NCBI GenBank assembly: GCA_051306415.1
Contig: JBPPNE010000118.1
Span: 1 to 34,049 of the forward strand
Direction: 5' to 3'
Origin: CBDDRG01 sp051306415
GTDB taxonomy: Bacteria > Pseudomonadota > Gammaproteobacteria > Pseudomonadales > Porticoccaceae
DNA: 34,049 nucleotides
Both the position numbers and the translations under genes were made by a program. The notes below the pieces were generated by a model, which was not told the origin of the DNA, made no database searches, and worked only from the letters and a program-made list of their open reading frames with translations. Below are positions 8,689 to 15,599 of the stretch, piece by piece (position 1 is the first letter of the stretch; each line of letters opens with the position of its first letter).

Positions 8689-9140
8689 AAGGTAGCAGCA
8701 GGTATTGTCAGGATGGTTTCAGAAATACCGTCGCTAATGTTGATGGATACGTTGCCATCAGCGCCCGGGACCGCGTCGACTGCAATAGAAAAATTACTGG
8801 TGCCGTCGCCGTCGAGATCGAAACTAAGATCAGAACCCAAAACGATATTACCGTTATCATCAAACAGGTCAGCAGTTGTATTTTGAGCGATCTTATTCAA
8901 AATCGACTGCTGTAGCTTATCTTTGAATTTTTCCAATTCGCTTTTTTGCTGCTGGCTTTTCGCGGACGGATCCTTGAATTTGTTTTGTTGGTCTGCTTGA
9001 TTCAGCAGAAACGTACCGTTATTGGGGTTGCCACCGAAACTGGGATTTTCGAAACGATGCACCAATTCCGTCGCTTGAACCGAGGAAATGAGCGCCAGCA
9101 TCAGCACCGAATTAGCAATGGGTTTCAGATAAAACCGCAT
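8685..9140 (-). CDS. csgF: CsgF, curli assembly factor
   Basis: 151 aa with a signal peptide ending near VQA (residue 23). The mature N-terminus carries RFENPSFGGNPNNGTFLLN, nearly identical to the CsgF segment that plugs into the CsgG pore. A helical linker rich in K, Q and E follows (about residues 55-85), then a beta-rich C-terminal domain. CsgF sits at the outer face of the CsgG channel and anchors the nucleator to the cell surface. Unlike the E. coli protein, the C-terminal domain has an Asp-rich segment (DLDGDGTSNF, about residues 107-116) resembling a calcium-binding loop; that reading is inference. It begins directly after the csgE stop codon. Confidence 0.93.
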   Translation of the reverse strand: MRFYLKPIANSVLMLALISSVQATELVHRFENPSFGGNPNNGTFLLNQADQQNKFKDPSAKSQQQKSELEKFKDKLQQSILNKIAQNTTADLFDDNGNIVLGSDLSFDLDGDGTSNFSIAVDAVPGADGNVSINISDGISETILTIPAATL

Positions 9141-9575
9141 TTAATAGACCTCAAGTTGTTGCAAGCTTTCTTTCTGCATCTGAACATAGTTGTAGACAAT
9201 TTTCCGCGCCAGCTCCGCTTTCTCTTCGATGCCGGTGACGCGCGTTCCCATCCTCTCCTGAAACAGGATGGTATCGTCCACCTCCACCCATACGATATTG
9301 CCAGCAAGGGCGTCGGGGCGCTCGCGGACGGTGACAGTGCCGGAATAATCGGGAACATCCCACCCGTTGATCAATTCTTCATAAAACAAATGGCCGACGC
9401 GGGATACGGTTTGATCCACCACCAGCCCACCGATTTCAAAGCTCGGCTCGGTACTGGATTCGGGAGCAGGCTCGGCGGCCACCGCTAGCGACGCCGGTGA
9501 CAATGCCGGTGATATTGCCGGTGACAACGACAATGACAAACTCAGCAGCGCAATCCCAGTGATGCAAGCTTTCAT
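9141..9575 (-). CDS. csgE: CsgE, periplasmic curli secretion specificity factor
   Basis: 144 aa from the ATG at 9575, which follows the upstream curlin stop by 10 bp; the frame upstream of it overlaps that gene. Conserved CsgE features are LVVDQTVSRVGHLFYEEL, the W before DYSGTVTVRERP, and DDTILFQERM. CsgE caps the periplasmic side of the CsgG pore and guides curlins into it. The signal peptide is odd: residues 11-30 are an S/L and SPA[I/L] repeat (SLSLSLSPAISPALSPAS) encoded by 12-bp DNA repeats at 9493-9528, apparently expanded by slippage. csgF begins immediately after the stop codon. Confidence 0.93.
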   Translation of the reverse strand: MKACITGIALLSLSLSLSPAISPALSPASLAVAAEPAPESSTEPSFEIGGLVVDQTVSRVGHLFYEELINGWDVPDYSGTVTVRERPDALAGNIVWVEVDDTILFQERMGTRVTGIEEKAELARKIVYNYVQMQKESLQQLEVY

Positions 9576-9585
9576 TGACCAGCTA

Positions 9586-9999
9586 TCACTGACTGCTCTG
9601 GCGAACAACGGCCTGATTGGCGCCACTGGTTTGCGTGATTACGGCACGGTTGCTGTTGCCGGACTGGGTTACCCCACTATGGTTGCAATCGCCCGCTTGG
9701 GTGACTGTCGCAGCGTTATCGGTGCCGGCTTGCGTTATTCCAGCGGTATTGTCGTCGCCGGTTTGGCTTAATGTTAACGCATTGTCCTCACCGGTCTGCT
9801 CGATAATTTTTTGGTTGCGTTTACCGTTCTGCACGATGGTTTGCCGGTTGTTATCAGCGCTTTTCCGCACGGTCTGCTGCTCCTGCTGAGGGAGATGGGG
9901 GTTACAGGTTTGCGCCTGGCTGCCCAGCCAAAACCCGGCGGCTAGCGCGCACAGGATCCATCGAATTGCAAGAGCATGGCCATTATAGTAACGATGCAT
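9586..9999 (-). CDS. csgB: Curlin-repeat protein, probable CsgB-like minor subunit/nucleator
   Basis: 137 aa from the ATG at 9999, preceded by a GGAG about 8 bases upstream; the frame also extends to a TTG at 10038. After a signal peptide (about residues 1-29), seven or eight tandem 11-residue units of form [I/L/V]xQxGxxNxAx run from residue 53 to the end, for example LSQTGDDNTAG, ITQAGTDNAAT and VTQSGNSNRAV. This is the Gln/Asn-ladder pattern of curlin subunits. Length and its place next to csgEFG suggest the nucleator CsgB, but the assignment within the curlin family is inferred. The predicted mature part contains two cysteines, C32 and C105, unusual for curlins. csgE starts 10 bp downstream. 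Confidence 0.85.
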   Translation of the reverse strand: MHRYYNGHALAIRWILCALAAGFWLGSQAQTCNPHLPQQEQQTVRKSADNNRQTIVQNGKRNQKIIEQTGEDNALTLSQTGDDNTAGITQAGTDNAATVTQAGDCNHSGVTQSGNSNRAVITQTSGANQAVVRQSSQ

Positions 10000-10157
10000 G
10001 GCAACAACTCCGGATAAAAAGGAGAGGGCTGTCACCAACCCTCCCCTGGTTTTACCAAGCTAAACCATCAGCCTGACACCGCATTGCCTATTTCCAAGCT
10101 ACTGCATTATTGCCCACTGAATGATTACCCATTGCATGGACATTGCAGGTGCAGAAC

Positions 10158-10183
10158 GGTTGACGGCTACTGACGCATCAACC
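10158..10183. repeat. Inverted repeat just downstream of the long curlin gene
   Basis: GGTTGA (10158-10163) pairs with TCAACC (10178-10183) a few bases after the curlin stop on the minus strand. There is no T-run, so it would be at best a weak attenuator or RNA 3' end stabiliser between the two curlin genes. Confidence 0.3.
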
Positions 10184-10187
10184 ACTC

Positions 10188-11195
10188 TTAGTTCTGATAG
10201 ATACTGGCATTGTTACCGGCACCACCAGACTGGCTAATGGAGGCCCAATCGCCGGTCCCAAGCTGGTCAATCGTCGCGTTATTCGGATTGACACCGGTAC
10301 CCACGCCCGATTGATCGATATACGCTTCATTCAGGGAGCCCGATTGGTTAATCGTCGCATTGTTCCAACTGCCGGATTGATCAACACTGGCGTAAAGATC
10401 GGTGCCGTTCTGATCGATGTTAGCATCAAGGAAAAAGCCGACGTCATGCTGATAGACCTCTGCCACGTTATCAGCGCCATCCTGATTAATCAGTGCGCTA
10501 GAGGCAATAGCGGTATCCTGAACGATGGATGCCCACTGATTATTGCCTAACTGATTAATTTCAGCAGTGGTGAAGTCGCTTACATCGACTTGGCTGATGG
10601 TTGCGTAATGGGCCTGACCATCTTGATTAATCTCGGCGGTGGAGAACCAAGAATCATCCTGCAGGATCGAGGCATAATGATCATCGCCTGTTTGATTGAT
10701 GAGAGCCACGTCGCCTTGGGTATTGTTTTGCGCGATAACAGCTTCACTGTTAAACGTGGATAACTGGTTAATCGTAGCCGTGTTACCAACGCCGAAGTTG
10801 TTATTGGTTTGAAGAATCTCAGCCGTACTAACTAATCCGGAATTCTGAACGATGGTAGCATCGTCATTGTTGCTGTTGAGCTGCCGGATAACCGCAGAAG
10901 AATCATCGCTGATATTCGTCTGACTGATATTGCCGGTATTGTTGTCTCCTACTTGCTCTATGGTCGCGGTCGAAAACCAGGAATCGTCCTGTACTGTGTT
11001 TGCGGTATTGTTGTCGCCGGTTTGGTCGATATCCGAATACATCGGGTTTGCGCTGTTGGTCTGTGACGCGCTGGCATTGTTGCCCGATCCGGCTTGATCG
11101 ATATCGGAAACGTTGCCCGCCGCCATAGCGGTGCCTGCCGCGCCGTAGAGTGCGACCAGGATGGCTGCTTTTAATATGTTCTGCTTGAGTTTCAT
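10188..11195 (-). CDS. csgA: Long curlin-repeat protein, probable CsgA-like major amyloid subunit
   Basis: 335 aa from the ATG at 11195, chosen for the AGAGAGGAA ribosome site before it and the signal peptide it starts (MKLKQNILKAAILVALYG, cleavage near AMA-AG at residue 25). The whole mature protein is a curlin ladder. Cutting after each conserved Gln gives about 26 half-units, mostly alternating 11 and 12-13 residues, for example TGDNNTANTVQ, DDSWFSTATIEQ, LGNNQWASIVQ and SGSWNNATINQ, so roughly 13 full two-strand repeats against five in E. coli CsgA (151 aa). The block DDSWFSTA occurs twice, suggesting internal duplication. Repeats are rich in Asp, with aromatic residues at several turns. 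It should be secreted through CsgG and polymerise extracellularly. Confidence 0.88.
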   Translation of the reverse strand: MKLKQNILKAAILVALYGAAGTAMAAGNVSDIDQAGSGNNASASQTNSANPMYSDIDQTGDNNTANTVQDDSWFSTATIEQVGDNNTGNISQTNISDDSSAVIRQLNSNNDDATIVQNSGLVSTAEILQTNNNFGVGNTATINQLSTFNSEAVIAQNNTQGDVALINQTGDDHYASILQDDSWFSTAEINQDGQAHYATISQVDVSDFTTAEINQLGNNQWASIVQDTAIASSALINQDGADNVAEVYQHDVGFFLDANIDQNGTDLYASVDQSGSWNNATINQSGSLNEAYIDQSGVGTGVNPNNATIDQLGTGDWASISQSGGAGNNASIYQN

Positions 11196-11220
11196 TGTGC
11201 GTTCCTCTCTGTTAAGCATG

Positions 11221-11248
11221 AATTTAATAATGTGACTTTCTCAATCAA
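11221..11248 (-). promoter_or_regulatory. Candidate sigma70-like promoter of the long curlin gene
   Basis: On the minus strand TTGATT (11248-11243) is followed after 16 bp by TAAATT (11226-11221), some 25 bp before the start codon at 11195. The fit to consensus is fair only. The tandem 16-bp repeats end 3 bp upstream of this -35 element. Confidence 0.35.
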
Positions 11249-11251
11249 CCT

Positions 11252-11331
11252 CAACAACTACCCACTTCAACAACTACCCACTTCAACAACTACCCGCTTC
11301 AGCAACTACCGGCTTCAGCAACTACCGGCAG
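11252..11331. repeat. Five tandem 16-bp repeats upstream of the long curlin gene
   Basis: Units at 11252, 11268, 11284, 11300 and 11316 read CAACAACTACCCACTT twice, CAACAACTACCCGCTT, CAGCAACTACCGGCTT and CAGCAACTACCGGCAG. On the coding (minus) strand the unit is AAGTGGGTAGTTGTTG. The array covers 80 bp and abuts the candidate -35 element, so it could be an array of regulator-binding sites or simply a slippage product. It does not encode part of a recognisable protein. Confidence 0.85.
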
Positions 11332-11463
11332 AAACATCATCGCTATAATTAGCCGCTACGTTGCTGCCGCACCACTCGATCAGCTAAAAACCGCAAGCCA
11401 ATCGTTACTGCTCTGCACCCCCAACCTCCACTGGCCAATCAGTACCAGCGAGAGATTTCGGTT

Positions 11464-12135
11464 TTAAATTTGATTCTGAGTAACCGCAATGCTTTTGTGG
11501 TCGCCAATCAATTCCAAGCTGTAGGTTAGGTTGTCGCCATTCTGTTCGTGAGTAAGGGAATTATGGTCGCCATCGATTTGGATGTTAACGGAATCATGGT
11601 TGCCATTTTGCGTCAGGCTAACGTGATTACCATTACCATTGATGTCGAAAATTACATCGTTGAATTCGCCCGTCTGTGTGGTGACCAATGCGTTGTTGTC
11701 GCCGGACAAACTGGCAGTAAAGTTTTGCGCCAAGCCATCCTGTTCGATGCCGACACGATTGTTGCTGCCAATGAGGTCAATAGTGGCGCTGTTGTCGCTT
11801 TGCCCTTGGTGAAGGGCAATTTCGTTGAGTTCGCCAACGACGCTTATATCCGCGAATTGCCCAATCCCGCTTTGGCTGATGTCGGCGCTGCCGTTGCCGG
11901 CGCCTGAACTACCGCGTGCTCCGATCTGGCGAATATACGCGCTGTGACCATCACCTATTTGATCGATGGTGGCAGTGAATCCGCCGCCGATCTGCTCAAT
12001 CGTCGCCAGGCTGCCGGCCGCAGCGGCTTTTAGCGGCAATAGAGCCGGTAACAGCAGGATGCCCACCGTGATCGCAACCGAACGTCTGGCTATAATCGCG
12101 GCCAACGGTTTGCGGTATTCCAGGTTACTCATCAT
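11464..12135 (-). CDS. Third curlin-repeat protein with alternating Gln / non-Gln strands
   Basis: 223 aa with a signal peptide (hydrophobic ITVGILLLPALLPL, cleavage near AAA-GS at about residue 41). The mature part is about 16 half-units of 10-12 residues. Early units have Gln (TATIDQIGDGH). Later ones alternate a Gln strand with one lacking it: HVSLTQNGNHD then SVNIQIDGDHN, SLTHEQNGDNL then TYSLELIGDHK. That alternation differs from the other two curlins and may define a nucleator, a cap or a separate fibre component. The two candidate ATGs are adjacent (12135 and 12132) behind GGAAAG. It is the first structural gene after the LuxR regulator, on the same strand, 268 bp upstream of the long curlin gene. 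Confidence 0.8.
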   Translation of the reverse strand: MMSNLEYRKPLAAIIARRSVAITVGILLLPALLPLKAAAAGSLATIEQIGGGFTATIDQIGDGHSAYIRQIGARGSSGAGNGSADISQSGIGQFADISVVGELNEIALHQGQSDNSATIDLIGSNNRVGIEQDGLAQNFTASLSGDNNALVTTQTGEFNDVIFDINGNGNHVSLTQNGNHDSVNIQIDGDHNSLTHEQNGDNLTYSLELIGDHKSIAVTQNQI

Positions 12136-12403
12136 GAACTTTCCGCGGTTTTAATCGTTCATAAAATTTTCTTGACAAGCCTTTTTTGCAAGGCCTTAGG
12201 CTTAAGTCGCGGTGTTGTACCGAGAAAAAGACGTGGGGTAATCCTAGAAGAAAGGTGTGCGGCGCAACAATGGCATAATTATTTTATTGTTATAGTGGCG
12301 CCTTATTTTCAAAAAAATTGCAAGCTACTGATAAAATTGTCTAAAAATAAAATGCTACAAAACGATGTCAAGCATGATCTTCAAATTTACATAATCGACC
12401 CTA
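12136..12403. promoter_or_regulatory. AT-rich leader between luxR-type gene and the curlin genes
   Basis: 268 bp of clearly AT-rich DNA upstream of the third curlin gene. It probably holds its promoter. A weak dyad AACAAT-N14-ATTGTT lies at 12266-12291. I see no convincing 20-bp lux box (CTG-N10-CAG type) on either strand. Confidence 0.4.
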
Positions 12404-13183
12404 TTACAAATAGAAAACCTGGGCTTTTTTCTTATATTCAAAGGCGATCAGGCTTCTGTCGACGGCTTTGGCGACAGCCTGAGTTCGGTTATTGGCGTTC
12501 AGCAAAATGGACGCGGCATCCAGATGTTTGTTGACTGTGGATACGGAGACATGGCGTATCTTGGCGATGTCCTCGGTGGTTTTGCCCTCGGCGGCCCAAG
12601 CCAGACACATGCGTTGCGCTTTGCTAAGCCGAGAGACGGCGGGATACGTTCCTTGCTTTTCTATTTTGATCAACGCGTGATTTGCTACGGTGACGTGTTG
12701 AGCCAACGCGACGATGAAGGGATAAATGTAGGCCAGCCAATTGCCGTTCTTTCTTTTATCACGGCTGAAGGTGAAATGGAGGAAGCCAAAAAATTGATTA
12801 GGCCCATGCACCGGGATGGTTACGCCATCTAAGGCCCCACCATCCAAGATCCCATCCATAAGTTCACTCAAAATGGAATTCGTTGGCCAGTCAATCTCGC
12901 CCCACCGAATTGGCATGAGGGTTTGACGCGCGACGATGAGACGGGTATCTCGCTTCCAATAAGCATTTTCGATATAGGTCTGTTTCCAAGCATCGGTTTC
13001 GTCTGAGGTGAGATAATACATTTCGTTTTGGAAAAAATTCGGTTGCACCACGCCATAACCCATACCGACAAAATGGAATTGTTTTTTGATTCCCATGGCG
13101 ACAGCAAATAATTCCCGCTGGCTTTGCGCGGAGTCCACGGCGGACAATACACGGTTAAACCATTTGGTTGGAATACGTTTCAC
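12404..13183 (-). CDS. LuxR-family regulator with autoinducer-binding domain (no LuxI in window)
   Basis: 259 aa from a GTG at 13183, with GGGGAT a few bases upstream. Residues about 20-165 form an autoinducer-binding domain. The five near-invariant ligand-pocket residues of TraR/LasR all have counterparts: W66, Y70, D79 and W94 with exactly the TraR spacings (4, 9, 15), and G120 in DGVTIP. The Pro that usually follows the Asp is Thr. Residues 186-241 are a LuxR helix-turn-helix (LSKAQRMCLAWAAEGKTTEDIA, then VSVSTVNKHLDAA and NNRTQAVAKAV). It should be a cytoplasmic DNA-binding protein responding to an acyl-homoserine lactone or related molecule. It sits at the head of the curli genes, where E. 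coli has CsgD (LuxR HTH but no autoinducer domain), so a role as curli activator is the natural inference. Confidence 0.88.
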   Translation of the reverse strand: MKRIPTKWFNRVLSAVDSAQSQRELFAVAMGIKKQFHFVGMGYGVVQPNFFQNEMYYLTSDETDAWKQTYIENAYWKRDTRLIVARQTLMPIRWGEIDWPTNSILSELMDGILDGGALDGVTIPVHGPNQFFGFLHFTFSRDKRKNGNWLAYIYPFIVALAQHVTVANHALIKIEKQGTYPAVSRLSKAQRMCLAWAAEGKTTEDIAKIRHVSVSTVNKHLDAASILLNANNRTQAVAKAVDRSLIAFEYKKKAQVFYL

Positions 13184-13414
13184 AAGTCATCCCCATTCGT
13201 CTTTATAGTTCAGTTCGACTCGATCTGTGGATTGCCCGCAGGGTTAAGCTGCCCTCTGTAATTGCAAATGGCTGAAGTAAACCCGATACCTGGGCCTGGA
13301 CGCAAGTCTCGGGCTGGGCGAGCCCCGTCTGCGCGGCGGCAGCTTTTGAAAGATGTTGAAGATCGCCGGCCTCCGCGAAAGCGCCCGCACGGCATTGAGA
13401 TCGGGATCGTGCGG

Positions 13415-14095
13415 TCAGCCGGCGCGATTGGCGCGGTCTTTGCGCGATTCGGCGTTCTTCGGTTTGATCCTCAGCGCGCTGCCGTCCTCCAGCATGGCGA
13501 AATAACTTGCCATGAAATCCTCCGCGCTGCGCTCCAGATCAAAGCTGCCGGGCATGAACAGCCAGTTCGAAATCAGGCCATTGATGTAGGCGTGCAGCAT
13601 CACCGCCGCCTTGCGAGTATCGAGATCGACGGGCAATTGCCGTTTGGTGACGGCGTTGGTCAAGCCGCGCTGGAGGCGGCTGGTGCAATCCATGTGAATG
13701 GCCTGCCGACGCAGAAACAAGGGTTCCATGCCGCGACCGAACTCACATTTATGGAGGATGATACTGAGCACCCGGCGACGACGGGGGTTGCGCACGGTTT
13801 CGGTCAGCGCTATGACGGCAAGATCGCGGATGCGCGTCAGCGGATCTGGCTCGTCCTCGCTCTCGCAGGCTTCAGCGAGGGACTCCATGGGCAGGCGAAC
13901 CCGTTCGCACATGGCCTCAAACAGATCGATCTTGTTTTTGAAATGCCAGTAGATCGCGCCCCGCGTCAGACCGGCAGCGGCCGCGATATCCGCCAGCGTG
14001 GTGCGCGAGACGCCCTGCTCAAGGAATACCCGCTCCGCCGCGTCCAGCAGCAGGTTGCGCGTTTCGAAGGCTTCTTCCTTTGTCTTTCTGGCCAT
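13415..14095 (-). CDS. acrR: TetR/AcrR-family repressor of the adjacent efflux operon
   Basis: 226 aa. The N-terminal helix-turn-helix (about residues 13-55: LLLDAAERVFLEQGVSRTTL, then IAAAAGLTRGAIYWHFKNK) is the AcrR/TtgR type. The C-terminal ligand domain is all-helical and includes CEFGRGMEPLFLRRQ and MLHAYINGLISNWLF, both common in efflux repressors. It is transcribed away from the AcrA/AcrB-like pair, the standard arrangement for a local repressor that releases DNA when it binds a pump substrate. The gene symbol reflects family and position, not proven orthology. The C-terminal tail is basic (RIKPKNAESRKDR). Confidence 0.9.
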   Translation of the reverse strand: MARKTKEEAFETRNLLLDAAERVFLEQGVSRTTLADIAAAAGLTRGAIYWHFKNKIDLFEAMCERVRLPMESLAEACESEDEPDPLTRIRDLAVIALTETVRNPRRRRVLSIILHKCEFGRGMEPLFLRRQAIHMDCTSRLQRGLTNAVTKRQLPVDLDTRKAAVMLHAYINGLISNWLFMPGSFDLERSAEDFMASYFAMLEDGSALRIKPKNAESRKDRANRAG

Positions 14096-14400
14096 CGTCG
14101 TCGATCCCGACCCTACACCGCTGTATGTTTACTTTGCCTGTTTATTTGGTCAAGGCGCGGCCTCTTGTCCGGCCCCAAAGCACCCCCAGCCACTTCTGAC
14201 TATAGCCCATATTTCACCTAAAACACGGAAGATAAATCGTCTCCACTCAACTGAATGGACTAGCGGCCGCAGCGATAGCAGCCACCAATCCTGTGTTGCA
14301 TACATCCACGCTTGTATTTAAGATTTGGCGGTCACTTTATTATCCTAGTCGCCCGCGTCCGCTACTGTCCAGCGGGCCGTTCCAGCACCCAGAGGCCACC
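14096..14400. promoter_or_regulatory. Divergent control region between acrR-like and acrA-like genes
   Basis: About 305 bp containing both promoters. For the pump operon, TTGCAT (14296-14301) and TAAGAT (14319-14324) with 17-bp spacing form a plausible sigma70 promoter 77 bp before the adaptor start. Near the repressor start, an imperfect direct repeat TGTTTACTTTG / TGTTTATTTGG (about 14126-14151) might be part of an operator, but no clear TetR-type palindrome was found. The adaptor frame stays open up to 14293 without coding character. Confidence 0.45.
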
Positions 14401-15585
14401 ATGCTTTCCGCCGATCAATCAAGCCGTTTCGTTGCAACGCTGCTCTTGTCAATACTGGTGCTCTCAGGCTGTGGCGAAAAGCCCGCCGCGCCACCGCCAG
14501 CGATGCCTGAAGTCGGTGTGATGACGCTAGCGCCGCAAGCCGTGGCCACCAGCATGGAATTACCGGGCCGGATTACCGCCGTGCGCATGGCCCAGATCCG
14601 CCCGCAGGTCGGCGGCATCATCAAGCAGCGGCTTTTTACCGAGGGTAGTGAAGTAACTGCTGGCGCGCCTCTGTATCAGATCGATCCCGCGCTCTTTAAG
14701 GCGGCGCTGGCACGAACCCGCGGTGAGTTGGCCCGCGCCGAGGCGCAATTAGCCACTGCACGGCTCAAGGAGCAGCGCCTAAAGCCCTTACTGCAACGCA
14801 AACTGGTAAGCCAGCAGGACTATGACGTCGCCGACGCCGATTTGCGCAGCGCCCGCGCCGATGTCGAAGTCGCCAAGGCCGCCGTGCAAACAGCAACCAT
14901 TGATCTCGGCTACACCAATATCACCGCGCCCATCTCCGGGCGTATCGGCAAGTCGATTGTCACCGAGGGTGCCCTCGTGGAGGCAGAGCAAGAGGAGCCG
15001 CTCGCGGTGATTCAGCAACTCGACCCCATCTATGTTGACCTCACTCAATCCAGCAACGAGCTGATGCGCCTGCGCCGCCAGCTCGCCTCCGGCGAGCTGC
15101 GCCAAACCGCGACCGGCCAGGGTGTCGTGCGCCTGACCCTGGACGATGGCTCGGAATACGGCCACCCGGGTACGCTGGAGTTCTCCGAAGTCACCGTCGA
15201 GCAAAGTACCGGCAGTGTCACGCTGCGTGCGACCTTCGCCAATGCCGAGCGCTTCCTGTTGCCGGGCATGTTCGTCCGCGCTCGCCTGCAGGAGGGGGTG
15301 CGCGACAATGTCATTCTCGCCCCCCAGCTGGCCATCACCCGCAACCACAGCGGGCAGGCAGTGGCTCTGGTCGTTAACGCCGAGGACAAGGTGGAGCAAC
15401 GAGTGCTGAAGACCGACCGCGCGATTGGCGATCAGTGGCTAGTGGCGGACGGACTGAAGGCGGGCGACCGCCTCATCGTTGAGGGGTTGCAAAAAGCCCG
15501 ACCCGGAACCCAGGTCAAGCCAGTGCCGTCCAGCCTCGGTGCGATTAGCGCACCCACTACTACCGGTGATGCCAAGGCCAACTGA
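14401..15585 (+). CDS. acrA: AcrA/MexA-type periplasmic adaptor lipoprotein of RND efflux pump
   Basis: 394 aa from the ATG at 14401, which starts a lipoprotein signal peptide (LLLSILVLSGC, lipidated Cys24). Family motifs run in order: VGVMTLAPQAVATSMELPGR, IRPQVGGIIKQRLFTEGSEV and YQIDPALFKAAL, an alpha-helical hairpin (about residues 100-160), then YTNITAPISGRIGKSIVTEG, DPIYVDLTQSSNELMRLR, LLPGMFVRARL and the C-terminal LKAGDRLIVEGLQKARPGTQV. It bridges the AcrB-like pump and an outer-membrane channel across the periplasm. The pump gene starts 14 bp downstream, so they form one operon, probably repressed by the divergent TetR protein. It is much closer to AcrA/MexA than the other adaptor in this window. 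Confidence 0.95.
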   Translation: MLSADQSSRFVATLLLSILVLSGCGEKPAAPPPAMPEVGVMTLAPQAVATSMELPGRITAVRMAQIRPQVGGIIKQRLFTEGSEVTAGAPLYQIDPALFKAALARTRGELARAEAQLATARLKEQRLKPLLQRKLVSQQDYDVADADLRSARADVEVAKAAVQTATIDLGYTNITAPISGRIGKSIVTEGALVEAEQEEPLAVIQQLDPIYVDLTQSSNELMRLRRQLASGELRQTATGQGVVRLTLDDGSEYGHPGTLEFSEVTVEQSTGSVTLRATFANAERFLLPGMFVRARLQEGVRDNVILAPQLAITRNHSGQAVALVVNAEDKVEQRVLKTDRAIGDQWLVADGLKAGDRLIVEGLQKARPGTQVKPVPSSLGAISAPTTTGDAKAN

Positions 15586-15599
15586 AGGAAGACGCCCCG

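Noticed and set aside
10188..12135. CRISPR-like or other nucleic-acid array from the repeating pattern
   Set aside because: The repeats are protein repeats (curlin units) with degenerate DNA, not identical direct repeats with spacers.
12136..12403. lux box upstream of the curlin genes
   Set aside because: No 20-bp palindrome of the CTG-N10-CAG kind was found; only a weak AACAAT/ATTGTT dyad.
13262..14221. 319-codon plus-strand frame opposite the TetR repressor
   Set aside because: Antisense to a clear TetR gene; no motifs.
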